The translations under genes were made by a program, and so were the position numbers. From NCBI GenBank assembly GCA_020024215.1, contig JAHHUC010000010.1:1-40732 (forward strand): a DNA stretch of 40,732 bases, read 5' to 3'. Source of the DNA: Oscillospiraceae bacterium. GTDB lineage: Bacteria; Bacillota; Clostridia; Oscillospirales; Ruminococcaceae. Positions 23,033-31,557 of this stretch are shown here, piece after piece; the first letter of the stretch is position 1; every line of letters starts with the position of its first letter. The notes below the pieces were generated by a model, which made no database searches, was not told where the DNA came from, and saw nothing but the letters and a program-made list of their open reading frames with translations.

Positions 23033-25927
23033 TTATTTTTTCAAAAGCCTCCGCTTGTAAAAGAAAATTCCTCCGCCTGCTGCACAAACAACTACTACGG
23101 ATGCAGCCACAACAGCTTTTGCAGCCACACCATTGTGCTTATCTGTTTTTTCGCTTTGAACAGAGGGCACTGCTTCAATATCAGACGATGTGTTTTCTTC
23201 TTCCTCTTTTAAAGCCTCCTCTGAGGAAGCATCATCAGATTGCTCTGAGCTTTCTTCATCGGAATTTTCAGAGACTTCTTCACCTTCAGAGGATGTGCCT
23301 TCCTCTTTTGAATATGTGACATTTTCAGGTGGATTCTGTACATACGGTGCAGACTTAACTTCATCTGCATTGACAGGCTTTGAAATATTTACATTTTCTA
23401 AAGGCTGGGGCAAAATCTCTTCCGGCAGCTTTGAGCTTTCATCTTCTATATATCCATGTCCGCTGTTGTCATCATCCTCATCCTCATCATCATCGTCATC
23501 CGAACCATGTGATGGGGGTTCAGGCTTTGGAGGATTTTTTTCATCATTTATTAAAAGCTGACCCTTTATATATGTGACAGCATAGCTTTCCTCATTGGAA
23601 AGCTCTCCGCCTGTAATTGTTATCTGATAGCTTCCGGGTGTATCGGTATTTTCAGCCTCTGTCATAATCACAGGCTCTTTGAAGCTGTCACCCTCTGCAA
23701 GACCTTCAACAGTGTATGTAAGCTCCGGCATTTTATCGCCTTTATTAACATTCAGCTTGTCATCTGCCCTGATTATAAGGTTTTTCTTTGCTATTGACAG
23801 GGAAACAGATGTCTTTACATCATTGTATGTGCCGTTTCCTGCCTTTGTTGCAGTAATTGTCACCATTCCTGCCTTGTGTATTGAAGCTATGTTGTTTTCA
23901 ATTGAAAGTATCCGGCTGTCAGAGCTTTCAAATGTTATCTTTCCGTCTCCGCTGCCGCCCTCTGCCCTAAGGATAAAATCCTCGTCTCCATAGGTTTTAG
24001 CCTCGATTGGAAGCATTATAAGCTCATCCTGAGACTGCTTTTTTATATCGAATGAAATTTCCTGACTTATTACGGCAGTATAATTTTCATCACCTGAATA
24101 TGCCGCAGACACGATGTATTTTTTGCTTTCTGCACCATTCCAGACTGCATTTGCCTTTCCGTTTTCAACTGCAATATTTGTGATTTCGTCCTCAATATCG
24201 TCGCTTCCCTCAGCCTTTATTGTAAAGGTTACTTTTCCTGTGGGAAGATCTCCATAGCCAAAGCCGGTTAAAGCTGCTGTCAATGCGACCTCGTTCAGGT
24301 TGTCAGGTTTATCTGTCTCTGCCCCTACCGTCAGAGAGGGCGCAGATTTTTCCACTGTTACAGATACATCTTTGCTAAGCGTATCTATGGCCTCATAATT
24401 CTGCTCTGTCAATTCAGAAGGCTCAAACCTGACTGCATATTCAAATTTGCCTGCATTTGGAACAGCTTCTCCGTCCTCCCAGTAAAAATCTCCATACTCC
24501 CTGCTTGCACCTATAAGCAGGCTGTCAGACAGCTTTTGCCCATAGTGGATATTTTCGGCAGAGGGAAAATCTATCATAGGTGCAGGGGCTTTTTTTATGA
24601 CAAATTCTTTTGTATGTATATCGGGAAGCTGATATTTATATGCATCCTCACCGCCCAGCACAGCCTTTGCAGTATAGGTTCCGGCATTTATCTGTCCGCC
24701 CTCTGCATAAAGTGTAACCTTGTCCCCCTCTGCAATGTTTGAAGCGGACACGGACGGAACCTTTACGCCCTTGTCATAGACCATTTCTGTATTTTCCCAA
24801 ACCAGATCCAGAGTTGTTTTAGAGGTGTTGAAATATTTTTCCCAATACCTTGTGCCTGTTGAAAGAACCTGAATACTCTCTACAACGCTGTTGCTTTCAC
24901 CTTTGATATTTGTTGTGACAACAGCCTTTCCTCCCTTATTTATAAAGCGGAAGCGCATCATGCCGCGCACAGCCTCATCGTCAGAATCAGAATAATATAC
25001 TGCACAAACCTTTCCGTTTTCACCAAATTCCACTCCCCATAATGTGACAACATGGGCTCTTGTGCTTGTGGAGAAGGTGAGAAGCACACTGTCCCCCCTC
25101 ATAAACAGTTCCTTTAACTCCCTGCTGAGAGCTTCATATCCTCTATCATAATATCTTCTCTCTGTAAGGCGGATATCATTGAACACATCAAAGAAAAAGC
25201 CGCCGTTTTTGTCAGGGCCTTCCTTTAAAAGCCTGTCTCTGGCTGCAGGAGAATCGTTGGTTGCCCCGTTTGGCTGAGGATAATATCCGTTTATAAACTG
25301 ATCCTGGAGTATATCAGGCCAATAGCCTTCTTTTCTATTTGCAAACTGCCTTAGAAAAATATCGTATATACCGCTCTTTTTTTGGCTTTCAAAGGAATTG
25401 CAAAGATTTTCCAGCTTTTGTATCTGGGCATTATCCCTGTTGGCTTCAATATATTTTTCCACATACTGCCTATTCTGATCCAGCCACCAATGAAGTGAAT
25501 TGGTTGTGGATGCTGCAAAGCACAGGTTAAAATCTCCGCTTGAATAGTCATGGCTCTTGTTTACATCATACCAGCCGTTTCCTGCTTCATAGGGTGCAAC
25601 ATATTCCAGATATTGCGGATTGCTGATAGGTGTGTATTCCTTTTCGAAATCACTGTCCTCCCCTCCCATTTTAGGAGGTGTGATTCCTTTGGCCCATATT
25701 ATGGTCTTTTTTTCATTGTCCTCATCATTGATATATTCGGTTACTACATTTCCGTTTTTTGAAAGCTCATCCTTGAGGCTCATTTTTTCATTTGAAGCCG
25801 CAGCAGATACAAAAGACAGCCCCGAAATTGCGTATATAACAGAGGCGCTGATCTGTACTGCTGCACCCAATGACAAAAAGGAACAGGCGCAGCCCTTCAA
25901 AAATTTTCCCACTTTACACTTTTTCAA
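23033..25927 (-). CDS. Surface-anchored IdeS-like (C66) cysteine protease with Ig-like repeats
   Basis: A 964-residue surface protein. Residues 1-45 form a signal sequence ending in SAAAS. Residues about 76-360 resemble IdeS/Mac, the streptococcal IgG protease: WAKGITPP, YVAPYEAGNGWYDVNK with K124, C136 in NLCFAAS, LHWWLDQN, FINGYY, H292 in AHVVTLWG, and D314/D316 in YYSDSDDE. The His to Asp distance (22) equals that of IdeS. Then follow several Ig-like/MBG domains (about 375-790), an acidic low-complexity stretch (about 800-930) and a membrane helix ending KRRLLKK; no LPxTG. The TTG start follows AAGGAG. Activity is expected; the substrate (IgG, IgA, IgM or other) is unknown. Confidence 0.85.
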   Translation of the reverse strand: MKKCKVGKFLKGCACSFLSLGAAVQISASVIYAISGLSFVSAAASNEKMSLKDELSKNGNVVTEYINDEDNEKKTIIWAKGITPPKMGGEDSDFEKEYTPISNPQYLEYVAPYEAGNGWYDVNKSHDYSSGDFNLCFAASTTNSLHWWLDQNRQYVEKYIEANRDNAQIQKLENLCNSFESQKKSGIYDIFLRQFANRKEGYWPDILQDQFINGYYPQPNGATNDSPAARDRLLKEGPDKNGGFFFDVFNDIRLTERRYYDRGYEALSRELKELFMRGDSVLLTFSTSTRAHVVTLWGVEFGENGKVCAVYYSDSDDEAVRGMMRFRFINKGGKAVVTTNIKGESNSVVESIQVLSTGTRYWEKYFNTSKTTLDLVWENTEMVYDKGVKVPSVSASNIAEGDKVTLYAEGGQINAGTYTAKAVLGGEDAYKYQLPDIHTKEFVIKKAPAPMIDFPSAENIHYGQKLSDSLLIGASREYGDFYWEDGEAVPNAGKFEYAVRFEPSELTEQNYEAIDTLSKDVSVTVEKSAPSLTVGAETDKPDNLNEVALTAALTGFGYGDLPTGKVTFTIKAEGSDDIEDEITNIAVENGKANAVWNGAESKKYIVSAAYSGDENYTAVISQEISFDIKKQSQDELIMLPIEAKTYGDEDFILRAEGGSGDGKITFESSDSRILSIENNIASIHKAGMVTITATKAGNGTYNDVKTSVSLSIAKKNLIIRADDKLNVNKGDKMPELTYTVEGLAEGDSFKEPVIMTEAENTDTPGSYQITITGGELSNEESYAVTYIKGQLLINDEKNPPKPEPPSHGSDDDDDEDEDDDNSGHGYIEDESSKLPEEILPQPLENVNISKPVNADEVKSAPYVQNPPENVTYSKEEGTSSEGEEVSENSDEESSEQSDDASSEEALKEEEENTSSDIEAVPSVQSEKTDKHNGVAAKAVVAASVVVVCAAGGGIFFYKRRLLKK

Positions 25928-26012
25928 TATTATGCTCCTTTTTTTGACTGTTTTAATATAAATAACTGCAATTTATATCTTCACACAATACCATTTTAGT
26001 ACACAAGCTATC

Positions 26013-26041
26013 ATTATACAAGCAATATTTTAAAAATGCAA
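26013..26041 (-). promoter_or_regulatory. Promoter of the IdeS-like gene
   Basis: On the minus strand TTGCAT (26041-26036), a 17-base spacer and TATAAT (26018-26013). It gives a leader of about 80 bases. Confidence 0.72.
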
Positions 26042-26055
26042 GAAATAATTATTTG

Positions 26056-26064
26056 TGCTATAAT
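26056..26064 (+). promoter_or_regulatory. Extended -10 promoter of xpt
   Basis: TGC directly before TATAAT (26059-26064) makes an extended -10 box; no good -35 is present. It lies back to back with the protease promoter. The leader is under 25 bases, so no purine riboswitch can precede xpt. Confidence 0.6.
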
Positions 26065-26090
26065 ATAAAAGATGTATGGGAGGTTCTGTT

Positions 26091-26675
26091 ATGAATTTTG
26101 TAGAAGAAAGAATAGCAAAAGACGGGGTTATAAAAAGCGGCAACGTGCTCAAGGTGGACAGCTTTCTGAATCATCAGATGGATGTTGATTTTATAGACCG
26201 TATAGGCAGGGAGTTTTACAAAGGATTTTCCTGCAAGCCAATAAACAAAATACTTACCATTGAGGCATCGGGAATTGCAATTGCATATGCTGCTGCAAGG
26301 CATTTTAATGTGCCGGTGGTATTCGCAAAAAAATCCCGGAGTGTGAACATTTCAGGCGACACCTATGTTTCCGAGGTGGAATCCTTCACACACAAAAAGA
26401 AAAATATGGTGGTTGTGTCCAAACGCTTTTTAAATGAAACTGATCACATATTGATTGTTGACGATTTTCTTGCCAACGGCTGTGCGCTTCAGGGACTGTG
26501 CTCCATAGCCGACAGTGCACATGCCCATGTAGAGGGAATAGGCATAGTTATAGAAAAGGGCTTTCAGATAGGCGGTCAGGTCATAAGAAATTTAGGCTAT
26601 GACCTTCAATCTCTGTCAATAGTTGAAGCTATGGATGAAAGCACAGGGGAAATTGTATTCAGAAATCAAAAATAA
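26091..26675 (+). CDS. xpt: Xanthine phosphoribosyltransferase
   Basis: A 194-residue purine salvage enzyme making XMP from xanthine and PRPP. The PRPP motif is VDDFLANGCAL near residue 125. The hood region starts MNFVEERIAKDGVIKSGNVLKVDSFLNHQMD, characteristic of Xpt. TIEASGIAIAYAAARHFNVPVVFAKK is the family core. ATG at 26091 is preceded by GGGAGG; the alternative start at 26076 overlaps that ribosome binding site. Unlike in Bacillus, no room is left for a guanine riboswitch. Confidence 0.94.
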   Translation: MNFVEERIAKDGVIKSGNVLKVDSFLNHQMDVDFIDRIGREFYKGFSCKPINKILTIEASGIAIAYAAARHFNVPVVFAKKSRSVNISGDTYVSEVESFTHKKKNMVVVSKRFLNETDHILIVDDFLANGCALQGLCSIADSAHAHVEGIGIVIEKGFQIGGQVIRNLGYDLQSLSIVEAMDESTGEIVFRNQK

Positions 26676-26678
26676 GGC

Positions 26679-26712
26679 AAAAAAGTACGGGCTCACGGTC
26701 TGTACTTTTTTT
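26679..26712. terminator. Terminator of xpt, possibly bidirectional
   Basis: AAAAAAGTAC (26679-26688) pairs with GTACTTTTTT (26702-26712) around a 13-base loop, with T-runs on both strands. It lies 23 bases from the end of the convergent ABC gene. Confidence 0.82.
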
Positions 26713-26735
26713 ATACTCTCAGCAGCTCCTGCGCC

Positions 26736-28499
26736 TTATATCACGGCATTTTCAAACTGGCTGTTATAAAGTCGGAAATAAGAGCCCTTCTTTTCAATAA
26801 GCTCTTCATGACTTCCGCTCTCTACCACGCCGCCGTTTTCCACAAACAGAATTATATCTGCATTTTTGATGGTGGAGAGCCTGTGGGCTATCACAAAGCT
26901 GGTTCTGTTTTCCATAAGCTTATCCATTGCTCTTTGAATGATTTGCTCTGTTCTTGTATCAACAGAGGATGTGGATTCATCCAGAATCAGCATGGGATTA
27001 TTTTGCAGCATTGCTCTTGCTATTGTTATCATCTGCTTCTGACCTGCCGATATGGCGGTTGTGTCCGAAATAACAGTATCAAGACCATGGGGAAGGGTTT
27101 TTATAAAATGTGAAAGTCCGCAGCATGTGCAGACACTGTTGAGCTTCTCATCAGAAATATCCTTCATATTATACACAAGATTGTTTCTTACAGTGTCCTC
27201 AAAAAGCCATGTATCCTGCAAAACCATGCTGAACATATTGTGTATGTCCTCTTTGCGTATATCTGCTATCGGCCTTTTATCTATGGCTATCATTCCGCTG
27301 TCTATGTCATAAAATTTCATCAGAAGGCTCACTATTGTTGTTTTTCCTGCTCCTGTGGGGCCTACTATGGCACATTTTTGTCCCGGCTTTATGTGGGCAG
27401 AAAAGCCGTTTATAACTTTTTTATCCGGCTGTTCCGGATAGCTGAACACAACAGAATCAAACAGCACATCGCCTGTCGGCTTTGTTGAAAGCTGCTGCTT
27501 GCTGCCCTCATCAGGCATTTCCTCTGCATTGAGAAAATCAAAGATCCTGCCTGCTGAGGCAGCTGCCGTCTGAAGATTGGACATGCCCTGGGCTATCTGT
27601 GTGAGCGGAGCTGTAAAAAGGCGGACATACAGCATAAAGGAAACTATTGTGCCAAAGGGTATTATTCCCTTTATGGCAAGTATTGAGCCTGCAACACAAA
27701 CTGCCACATAGCCTGCATTTCCCACCACATTCATCAAAGGCTGCATTATGCCTGAGAGAAACTGGGATTTCCAGTTTGCCTCATAAACCTGTCTGTTCAG
27801 CTCTTTAAATTTAAGGACGGACTGTTCATCCGCCCGGGATATCCTTAAAACCTCATGGCCTGAATAGATTTCCTCTATGAAGCCGTTTAATTTTCCCAGG
27901 CTTTCCTGCCTTTGTATAAAATATCTCTGGGAGTGCTTCATAACCTCCATTATTATCAAAAGTCCTATGGCTGTTATGGCAATTACACAAATTGCCATCA
28001 TCCATTGAGAGATAAGCATCATAACCAGACAGCCCAAAAATTGAGAAACAGAGCTTACTATTCCGGGCATACTGTTAGAAAAGCCCTGCTGCAAGGTTTG
28101 GACATCATTGGTTATCCTGCTTAAAATATCACCCTGAGAGGTTTTGTTAAAATAGCTCATGGGAACCTTGTTGATCTTTTCTGACAGCTCTCTTCTAAGC
28201 TGTCTGGATACACCTAAGGTCACCTTGGACAGAATATAATGCTCTGCAAATGTAAAGACAGCCCCCAATATATATATGGCAAGCAGCGCAATGCCTATCC
28301 TTGCAATGGCATGAAGATCTATGCTGCTATATAGCCCGTCCTTTACAATATTGGTTATTTCACCTATCCTGTCAGGGCCTATGATTGTAAGAACAGATGC
28401 CAAAACTGCCAGAAGCAGAGAAAAAATCACCATAGGTATTTTGTTGTTCATATATTCCAATACCCTTTTAAGGTTTGAAAGCATATTTTTGTTTTGCAT
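26736..28499 (-). CDS. ABC exporter half-transporter, catalytically complete subunit
   Basis: A 587-residue half-transporter with six membrane helices (residues 1-320) and an ATPase domain. Walker A is GPTGAGKTT, Walker B LILDEST keeps the catalytic Glu, and the switch histidine is in IAHRLST. The signature is ISAGQKQM instead of LSGGQ. Together with the upstream gene this gives the pattern of a heterodimeric exporter with one active and one degenerate site. The MarR gene at the operon head suggests drug or bile-type export; the substrate is unknown. The gap to the upstream gene is 22 bases; GAGGGGGG precedes the ATG. Confidence 0.92.
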   Translation of the reverse strand: MQNKNMLSNLKRVLEYMNNKIPMVIFSLLLAVLASVLTIIGPDRIGEITNIVKDGLYSSIDLHAIARIGIALLAIYILGAVFTFAEHYILSKVTLGVSRQLRRELSEKINKVPMSYFNKTSQGDILSRITNDVQTLQQGFSNSMPGIVSSVSQFLGCLVMMLISQWMMAICVIAITAIGLLIIMEVMKHSQRYFIQRQESLGKLNGFIEEIYSGHEVLRISRADEQSVLKFKELNRQVYEANWKSQFLSGIMQPLMNVVGNAGYVAVCVAGSILAIKGIIPFGTIVSFMLYVRLFTAPLTQIAQGMSNLQTAAASAGRIFDFLNAEEMPDEGSKQQLSTKPTGDVLFDSVVFSYPEQPDKKVINGFSAHIKPGQKCAIVGPTGAGKTTIVSLLMKFYDIDSGMIAIDKRPIADIRKEDIHNMFSMVLQDTWLFEDTVRNNLVYNMKDISDEKLNSVCTCCGLSHFIKTLPHGLDTVISDTTAISAGQKQMITIARAMLQNNPMLILDESTSSVDTRTEQIIQRAMDKLMENRTSFVIAHRLSTIKNADIILFVENGGVVESGSHEELIEKKGSYFRLYNSQFENAVI

Positions 28500-28521
28500 A
28501 AACCGGATTTTCCCCCCTCAT

Positions 28522-30279
28522 TTACGAAAGCTCAGATTTTGAAAGCTGTGACGAGGCTATCTCCTTGTAAACACTGTAGCTTTCCATAAGCTCTTCATGC
28601 TTTCCGTTTCCGACTATTCTTTTGTCATCAAGCACAATAATCCTGTCGGCATTTTTTATGGTGCTTATCCTTTGTGCAACTATTATTTTTGTGGTATCCT
28701 TTAAGCTATTATCCAAAGCAGCTCTTAAAGCGGCCTCTGTTTTATAATCAAGCGCAGAAAAGGAATCGTCAAAAATCAGAATTTCCGCATTTCTTGCCAA
28801 AGCCCTTGCAATGCAAAGTCTCTGCTTCTGACCTCCCGATAAATTTTTTCCTCTTTGGGCTATATTAAAAAGAGCTTTTTTGTCAAAATGCTCCACAAAT
28901 TCCTTTGACTGAGATAAAGACAAAGCCGTGTCTATATCCTGAAGGGATATTTTTTCCTTTGCTCTTCCAAAGCTTATGTTATCGGCTATTGAGCCTGAAA
29001 ACAGCGTTGATTTTTGTGTGACATATCCCAATTTATCATAAAGGCCTTTAAAGGAATAATCCCTTACATCCACACCGTCAACAAGCACCTGACCGCTGAC
29101 AGGGTCATAAAATCTTGCAATAAGGCTTATAAGTGTGGTTTTGCCGCTTGCTGTTGCGCCTATTATTGCCAGAGTTTCCCCTTTATTGACCTTAAAGCTT
29201 ATATTTTCAAGCTCGTTTTCAGGTGAGCCCGGATAGCAGAATGTAACATTTTTAAATTCCACTGTGCCTGTATTTATGCCCTTTTCCCTTTTTCCTTCAC
29301 ATATTTGGGGAGTTGTTTTAAGCACTTCGTTTATTCGCTCGGCTGAAACCTCGGCAGCAGGCAGCATCATAAATATCATAACAAGCATCATAAATGACAT
29401 TACTACATAGGTGGCATAGGTGCTGAATACCACCACATCGCTGAACATGGTGAGCCTTGATGCCTTCTCCACAGCAGGTATTGAGGAAATCAATGCCGCC
29501 CCAAGCCAGAATATACAAAGCGAAAGGCAGTTCATGCTCAAATTCATGAATGGCTGCATAAATGCAAAAGTATGATGATTTTTAAGCTGAAGCTTGTTTA
29601 TTTCAATGTTTGTCTCATCAAATTTGCTGTTTTGGTAAGCCTCTGCATTAAAGGCGTGTACAACGCCTATACCTGAAAGATTTTCACCGGCTATTTTATT
29701 TATCCTGTCTGTAAGATTCTGCACCATTCGGAATCTGGGTATAACTGATGATACTATGACCACTATAAATACACATATTATCACAACAAATACTGCTGTT
29801 GCCAAGGATAGCTCCCAGCTTTTGCCCAATATCTTTTCTATTGCCCATAGAGCCATAACAGGGGATTTTATAAGTGCCTGAAGCCCCATGGCAATTACCA
29901 TCTGAATTTGGGTTATATCGTTGGTGGTTCTGGTTATAAGGCTGGAGACAGAAAATTTCATCATTTCCTCCTGTCCCAGGCCTGTTATATGCTCAAAAAG
30001 CTGCTCAGAGACTGCAAATGTAAAGCCGGAGGCTATTTTGGATGTAAGAAAACCGCAGGCTATGCACAAAAAAGCACTCGCAAGTGTGCAAAGCAGCATA
30101 TTTAGGCCAACTGACAGCACATCTGAAAGCTTTGGATTGTAAGATGATATAAAAACTGTGAGATCGCTCATATAATCCGGCATTTTAAGGTCAAAATATA
30201 TCTGTCCCAACAAAAGCAGAGCGCAGAAAATGCTCATCAACGCCTCCTGCCATTTCATCCTTTTCAACAGGCTAAACAT
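28522..30279 (-). CDS. ABC exporter half-transporter, degenerate-site subunit
   Basis: A 585-residue half-transporter with six membrane helices and an ATPase domain. Walker A is GATASGKTT and the signature LSGGQKQRL is canonical, but Walker B is followed by Asp (ILIFDDSFSALD) instead of the catalytic Glu, and the switch histidine is replaced by Gln (IIVAQRIST). These are the marks of the non-hydrolysing site of a heterodimer such as TM287/288 or BmrCD. The ATG at 30279 is chosen, because GGAGG is 8 bases away; the GTG at 30288 overlaps the ribosome site. It overlaps the end of marR by 8 bases. Confidence 0.92.
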   Translation of the reverse strand: MFSLLKRMKWQEALMSIFCALLLLGQIYFDLKMPDYMSDLTVFISSYNPKLSDVLSVGLNMLLCTLASAFLCIACGFLTSKIASGFTFAVSEQLFEHITGLGQEEMMKFSVSSLITRTTNDITQIQMVIAMGLQALIKSPVMALWAIEKILGKSWELSLATAVFVVIICVFIVVIVSSVIPRFRMVQNLTDRINKIAGENLSGIGVVHAFNAEAYQNSKFDETNIEINKLQLKNHHTFAFMQPFMNLSMNCLSLCIFWLGAALISSIPAVEKASRLTMFSDVVVFSTYATYVVMSFMMLVMIFMMLPAAEVSAERINEVLKTTPQICEGKREKGINTGTVEFKNVTFCYPGSPENELENISFKVNKGETLAIIGATASGKTTLISLIARFYDPVSGQVLVDGVDVRDYSFKGLYDKLGYVTQKSTLFSGSIADNISFGRAKEKISLQDIDTALSLSQSKEFVEHFDKKALFNIAQRGKNLSGGQKQRLCIARALARNAEILIFDDSFSALDYKTEAALRAALDNSLKDTTKIIVAQRISTIKNADRIIVLDDKRIVGNGKHEELMESYSVYKEIASSQLSKSELS

Positions 30280-30736
30280 CTGTCTCACCTCCCATATTTT
30301 TTTCCTCCTTACACATTTTCTCTGCGTTATCTGTCATCACCCTGAAGCAATTTTTGAAAATTTCCAAATCCTCCTCTGTCAGATTTCTCATAAGCTCTCT
30401 TACAAATTCCCTTTGCATTTCACGGCCTTTTTCTATCACAGGCACAGACTTTTGTGTGCAGACAAGCCTTATCTTTCTTCTGTCATTCTCAACCTCATGT
30501 CTTTCTATAAAGCCGTTTTCTGCCAGCTTTTGTATGTAAAGTGAAACCACGTTGGGCTTTATATTTCTTTTCTCACTTATTTCCTTTGCTGTATAAAGCT
30601 CGGGGTTATTTGCCAAAAACATTATTATGTCAAAGGATGTCTGTGATATTGAAAATTTTTGCAGCAGCGGCTCACACATAAGTTTATACGCCTTATCCAC
30701 CGATTTTATAAGCATTAGCAACGATGACATATTCAT
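30272..30736 (-). CDS. MarR family repressor of the ABC operon
   Basis: A 154-residue MarR-type winged-helix protein. The DNA-binding part runs from about residue 30 (FSISQTSFDIIMFLANN) through YTAKEISEKRNIKPNVVSLYIQKLAENGFIERHEVENDRRKIRLVCT, with the DRR wing. The dimerisation helices are at both ends. It is first in an operon with two ABC genes, and a palindrome lies at 30761-30788, so autorepression with relief by a ligand is the likely mode. GAGG stands 7 bases before the ATG. Confidence 0.92.
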   Translation of the reverse strand: MNMSSLLMLIKSVDKAYKLMCEPLLQKFSISQTSFDIIMFLANNPELYTAKEISEKRNIKPNVVSLYIQKLAENGFIERHEVENDRRKIRLVCTQKSVPVIEKGREMQREFVRELMRNLTEEDLEIFKNCFRVMTDNAEKMCKEEKNMGGETDV

Positions 30737-30760
30737 TTTGAATCCTCTTTTACTTCAAAA

Positions 30761-30788
30761 TTAGATAGTTCAAAAACGAACCATCTAA
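30761..30788. promoter_or_regulatory. Palindromic operator upstream of the MarR-ABC operon
   Basis: TTAGATAGTTC and GAACCATCTAA form an 11-base inverted repeat with one mismatch around AAAAAC. It lies 25-52 bases before the MarR start, the usual place for a MarR autoregulatory site. Confidence 0.65.
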
Positions 30789-30800
30789 AATCATACTGCT

Positions 30801-30854
30801 TTTTTGCTAACATATATTGGCTATTTTGTTAACTAAATAAATTATTTTGTGAAC
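30801..30854 (+). repeat. Three phased direct repeats, TTTTGTTAAC type
   Basis: TTTTTGCTAAC (30801-30811), ATTTTGTTAAC (30823-30833) and ATTTTGTGAAC (30844-30854) are spaced 22 and 21 bases apart, two helix turns each. A fourth related site, CTTTGTTAAC, lies at 31079-31088. They look like regulator-binding sites shared by the two divergent MarR operons. The rest of 30855-31046 is AT-rich and shows no gene. Confidence 0.55.
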
Positions 30855-31046
30855 GCAAAACTCCAAATATCAGTTAAAAATCTCAATATATGGTAAAAAT
30901 ATGACAGCTTCTGCTTGTTTAAGGCTTGTATGAAAAGGCTTTGTACCTTAAATTCAAAATATATATTTTATATATAAAACATATATAATTTTGACTTTAG
31001 CATCAAGCCTTTAACTGTTTTGCATAAAAGAAATGTGAATTTAGGC

Positions 31047-31087
31047 TTGACTTTTTTATTTTACGTCAATATAATTAACTTTGTTAA
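31047..31087 (+). promoter_or_regulatory. Promoter with overlapping operator for the second MarR operon
   Basis: TTGACT (31047-31052), a 17-base spacer and TATAAT (31070-31075). The palindrome TTAAC-TTT-GTTAA (31075-31087) sits directly on the start site, so a bound regulator would block RNA polymerase. Confidence 0.75.
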
Positions 31088-31105
31088 CTTAAAAGGAGGA
31101 TGTAT

Positions 31106-31534
31106 ATGGAACAAAAGGAGCTTGAATTTATGCTCAATTGCTTAAAGCAGCTTCATCTTTTTTCCAGAGCGGTGCTTTCCTGCTGCCGAAAAGAGGGGCT
31201 TACAAACAGCGAGCTGGAGCTTTTGTCACTTATGCATATATCCGCTGACAGCTGCACACCACTTTCCTTGAGCCGACATACAGGCATGAAAAAGGAAGCT
31301 GTCAGCCGGGGACTGCGCCGGCTTTTTGAAAAGGGCTATATAGAAAAAAGGACAAACCCCGGCGATGAGCGCAGCTATATGCTTTCGCTCACAAAGGAGG
31401 GCAAAGCTGTGCTTGCAGCAAGCTATGATTCCATGCTCAATCCCCTTTATGAGCTTAAAGAAAAAATGGGAGAGGATTTTTATGCTTTGTCCAAGCTTAT
31501 AGATATTGCCAATACCATCATCACGCCAAAATAG
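31106..31534 (+). CDS. MarR family regulator of the FUSC operon
   Basis: A 142-residue MarR-type protein. The winged helix spans LTNSELELLSLM, TPLSLSRHTGMKKEAVSRGLRRLFEKGYIEKRTNPGDERSYMLSLT; the DER wing is typical. The start is placed at 31106 because AGGAGG (31094-31099) is 6 bases before it and touches the upstream ATG at 31100. It is followed after 23 bases by a FUSC-type membrane protein gene, its probable target. The promoter carries an operator at the start site. Confidence 0.9.
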   Translation: MEQKELEFMLNCLKQLHLFSRAVLSCCRKEGLTNSELELLSLMHISADSCTPLSLSRHTGMKKEAVSRGLRRLFEKGYIEKRTNPGDERSYMLSLTKEGKAVLAASYDSMLNPLYELKEKMGEDFYALSKLIDIANTIITPK

Positions 31535-31557
31535 GCAGCTTTAAAGGAGGATTTATT

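Noticed and set aside
23190..23561. A serine-rich plus-strand frame of 123 codons
   Set aside because: It is the reverse of the acidic Asp/Glu stalk of the IdeS-like protein, which reads as serine on the other strand.
26064..26091. A guanine riboswitch before xpt
   Set aside because: The distance from the -10 box to the start codon is too short for an aptamer.
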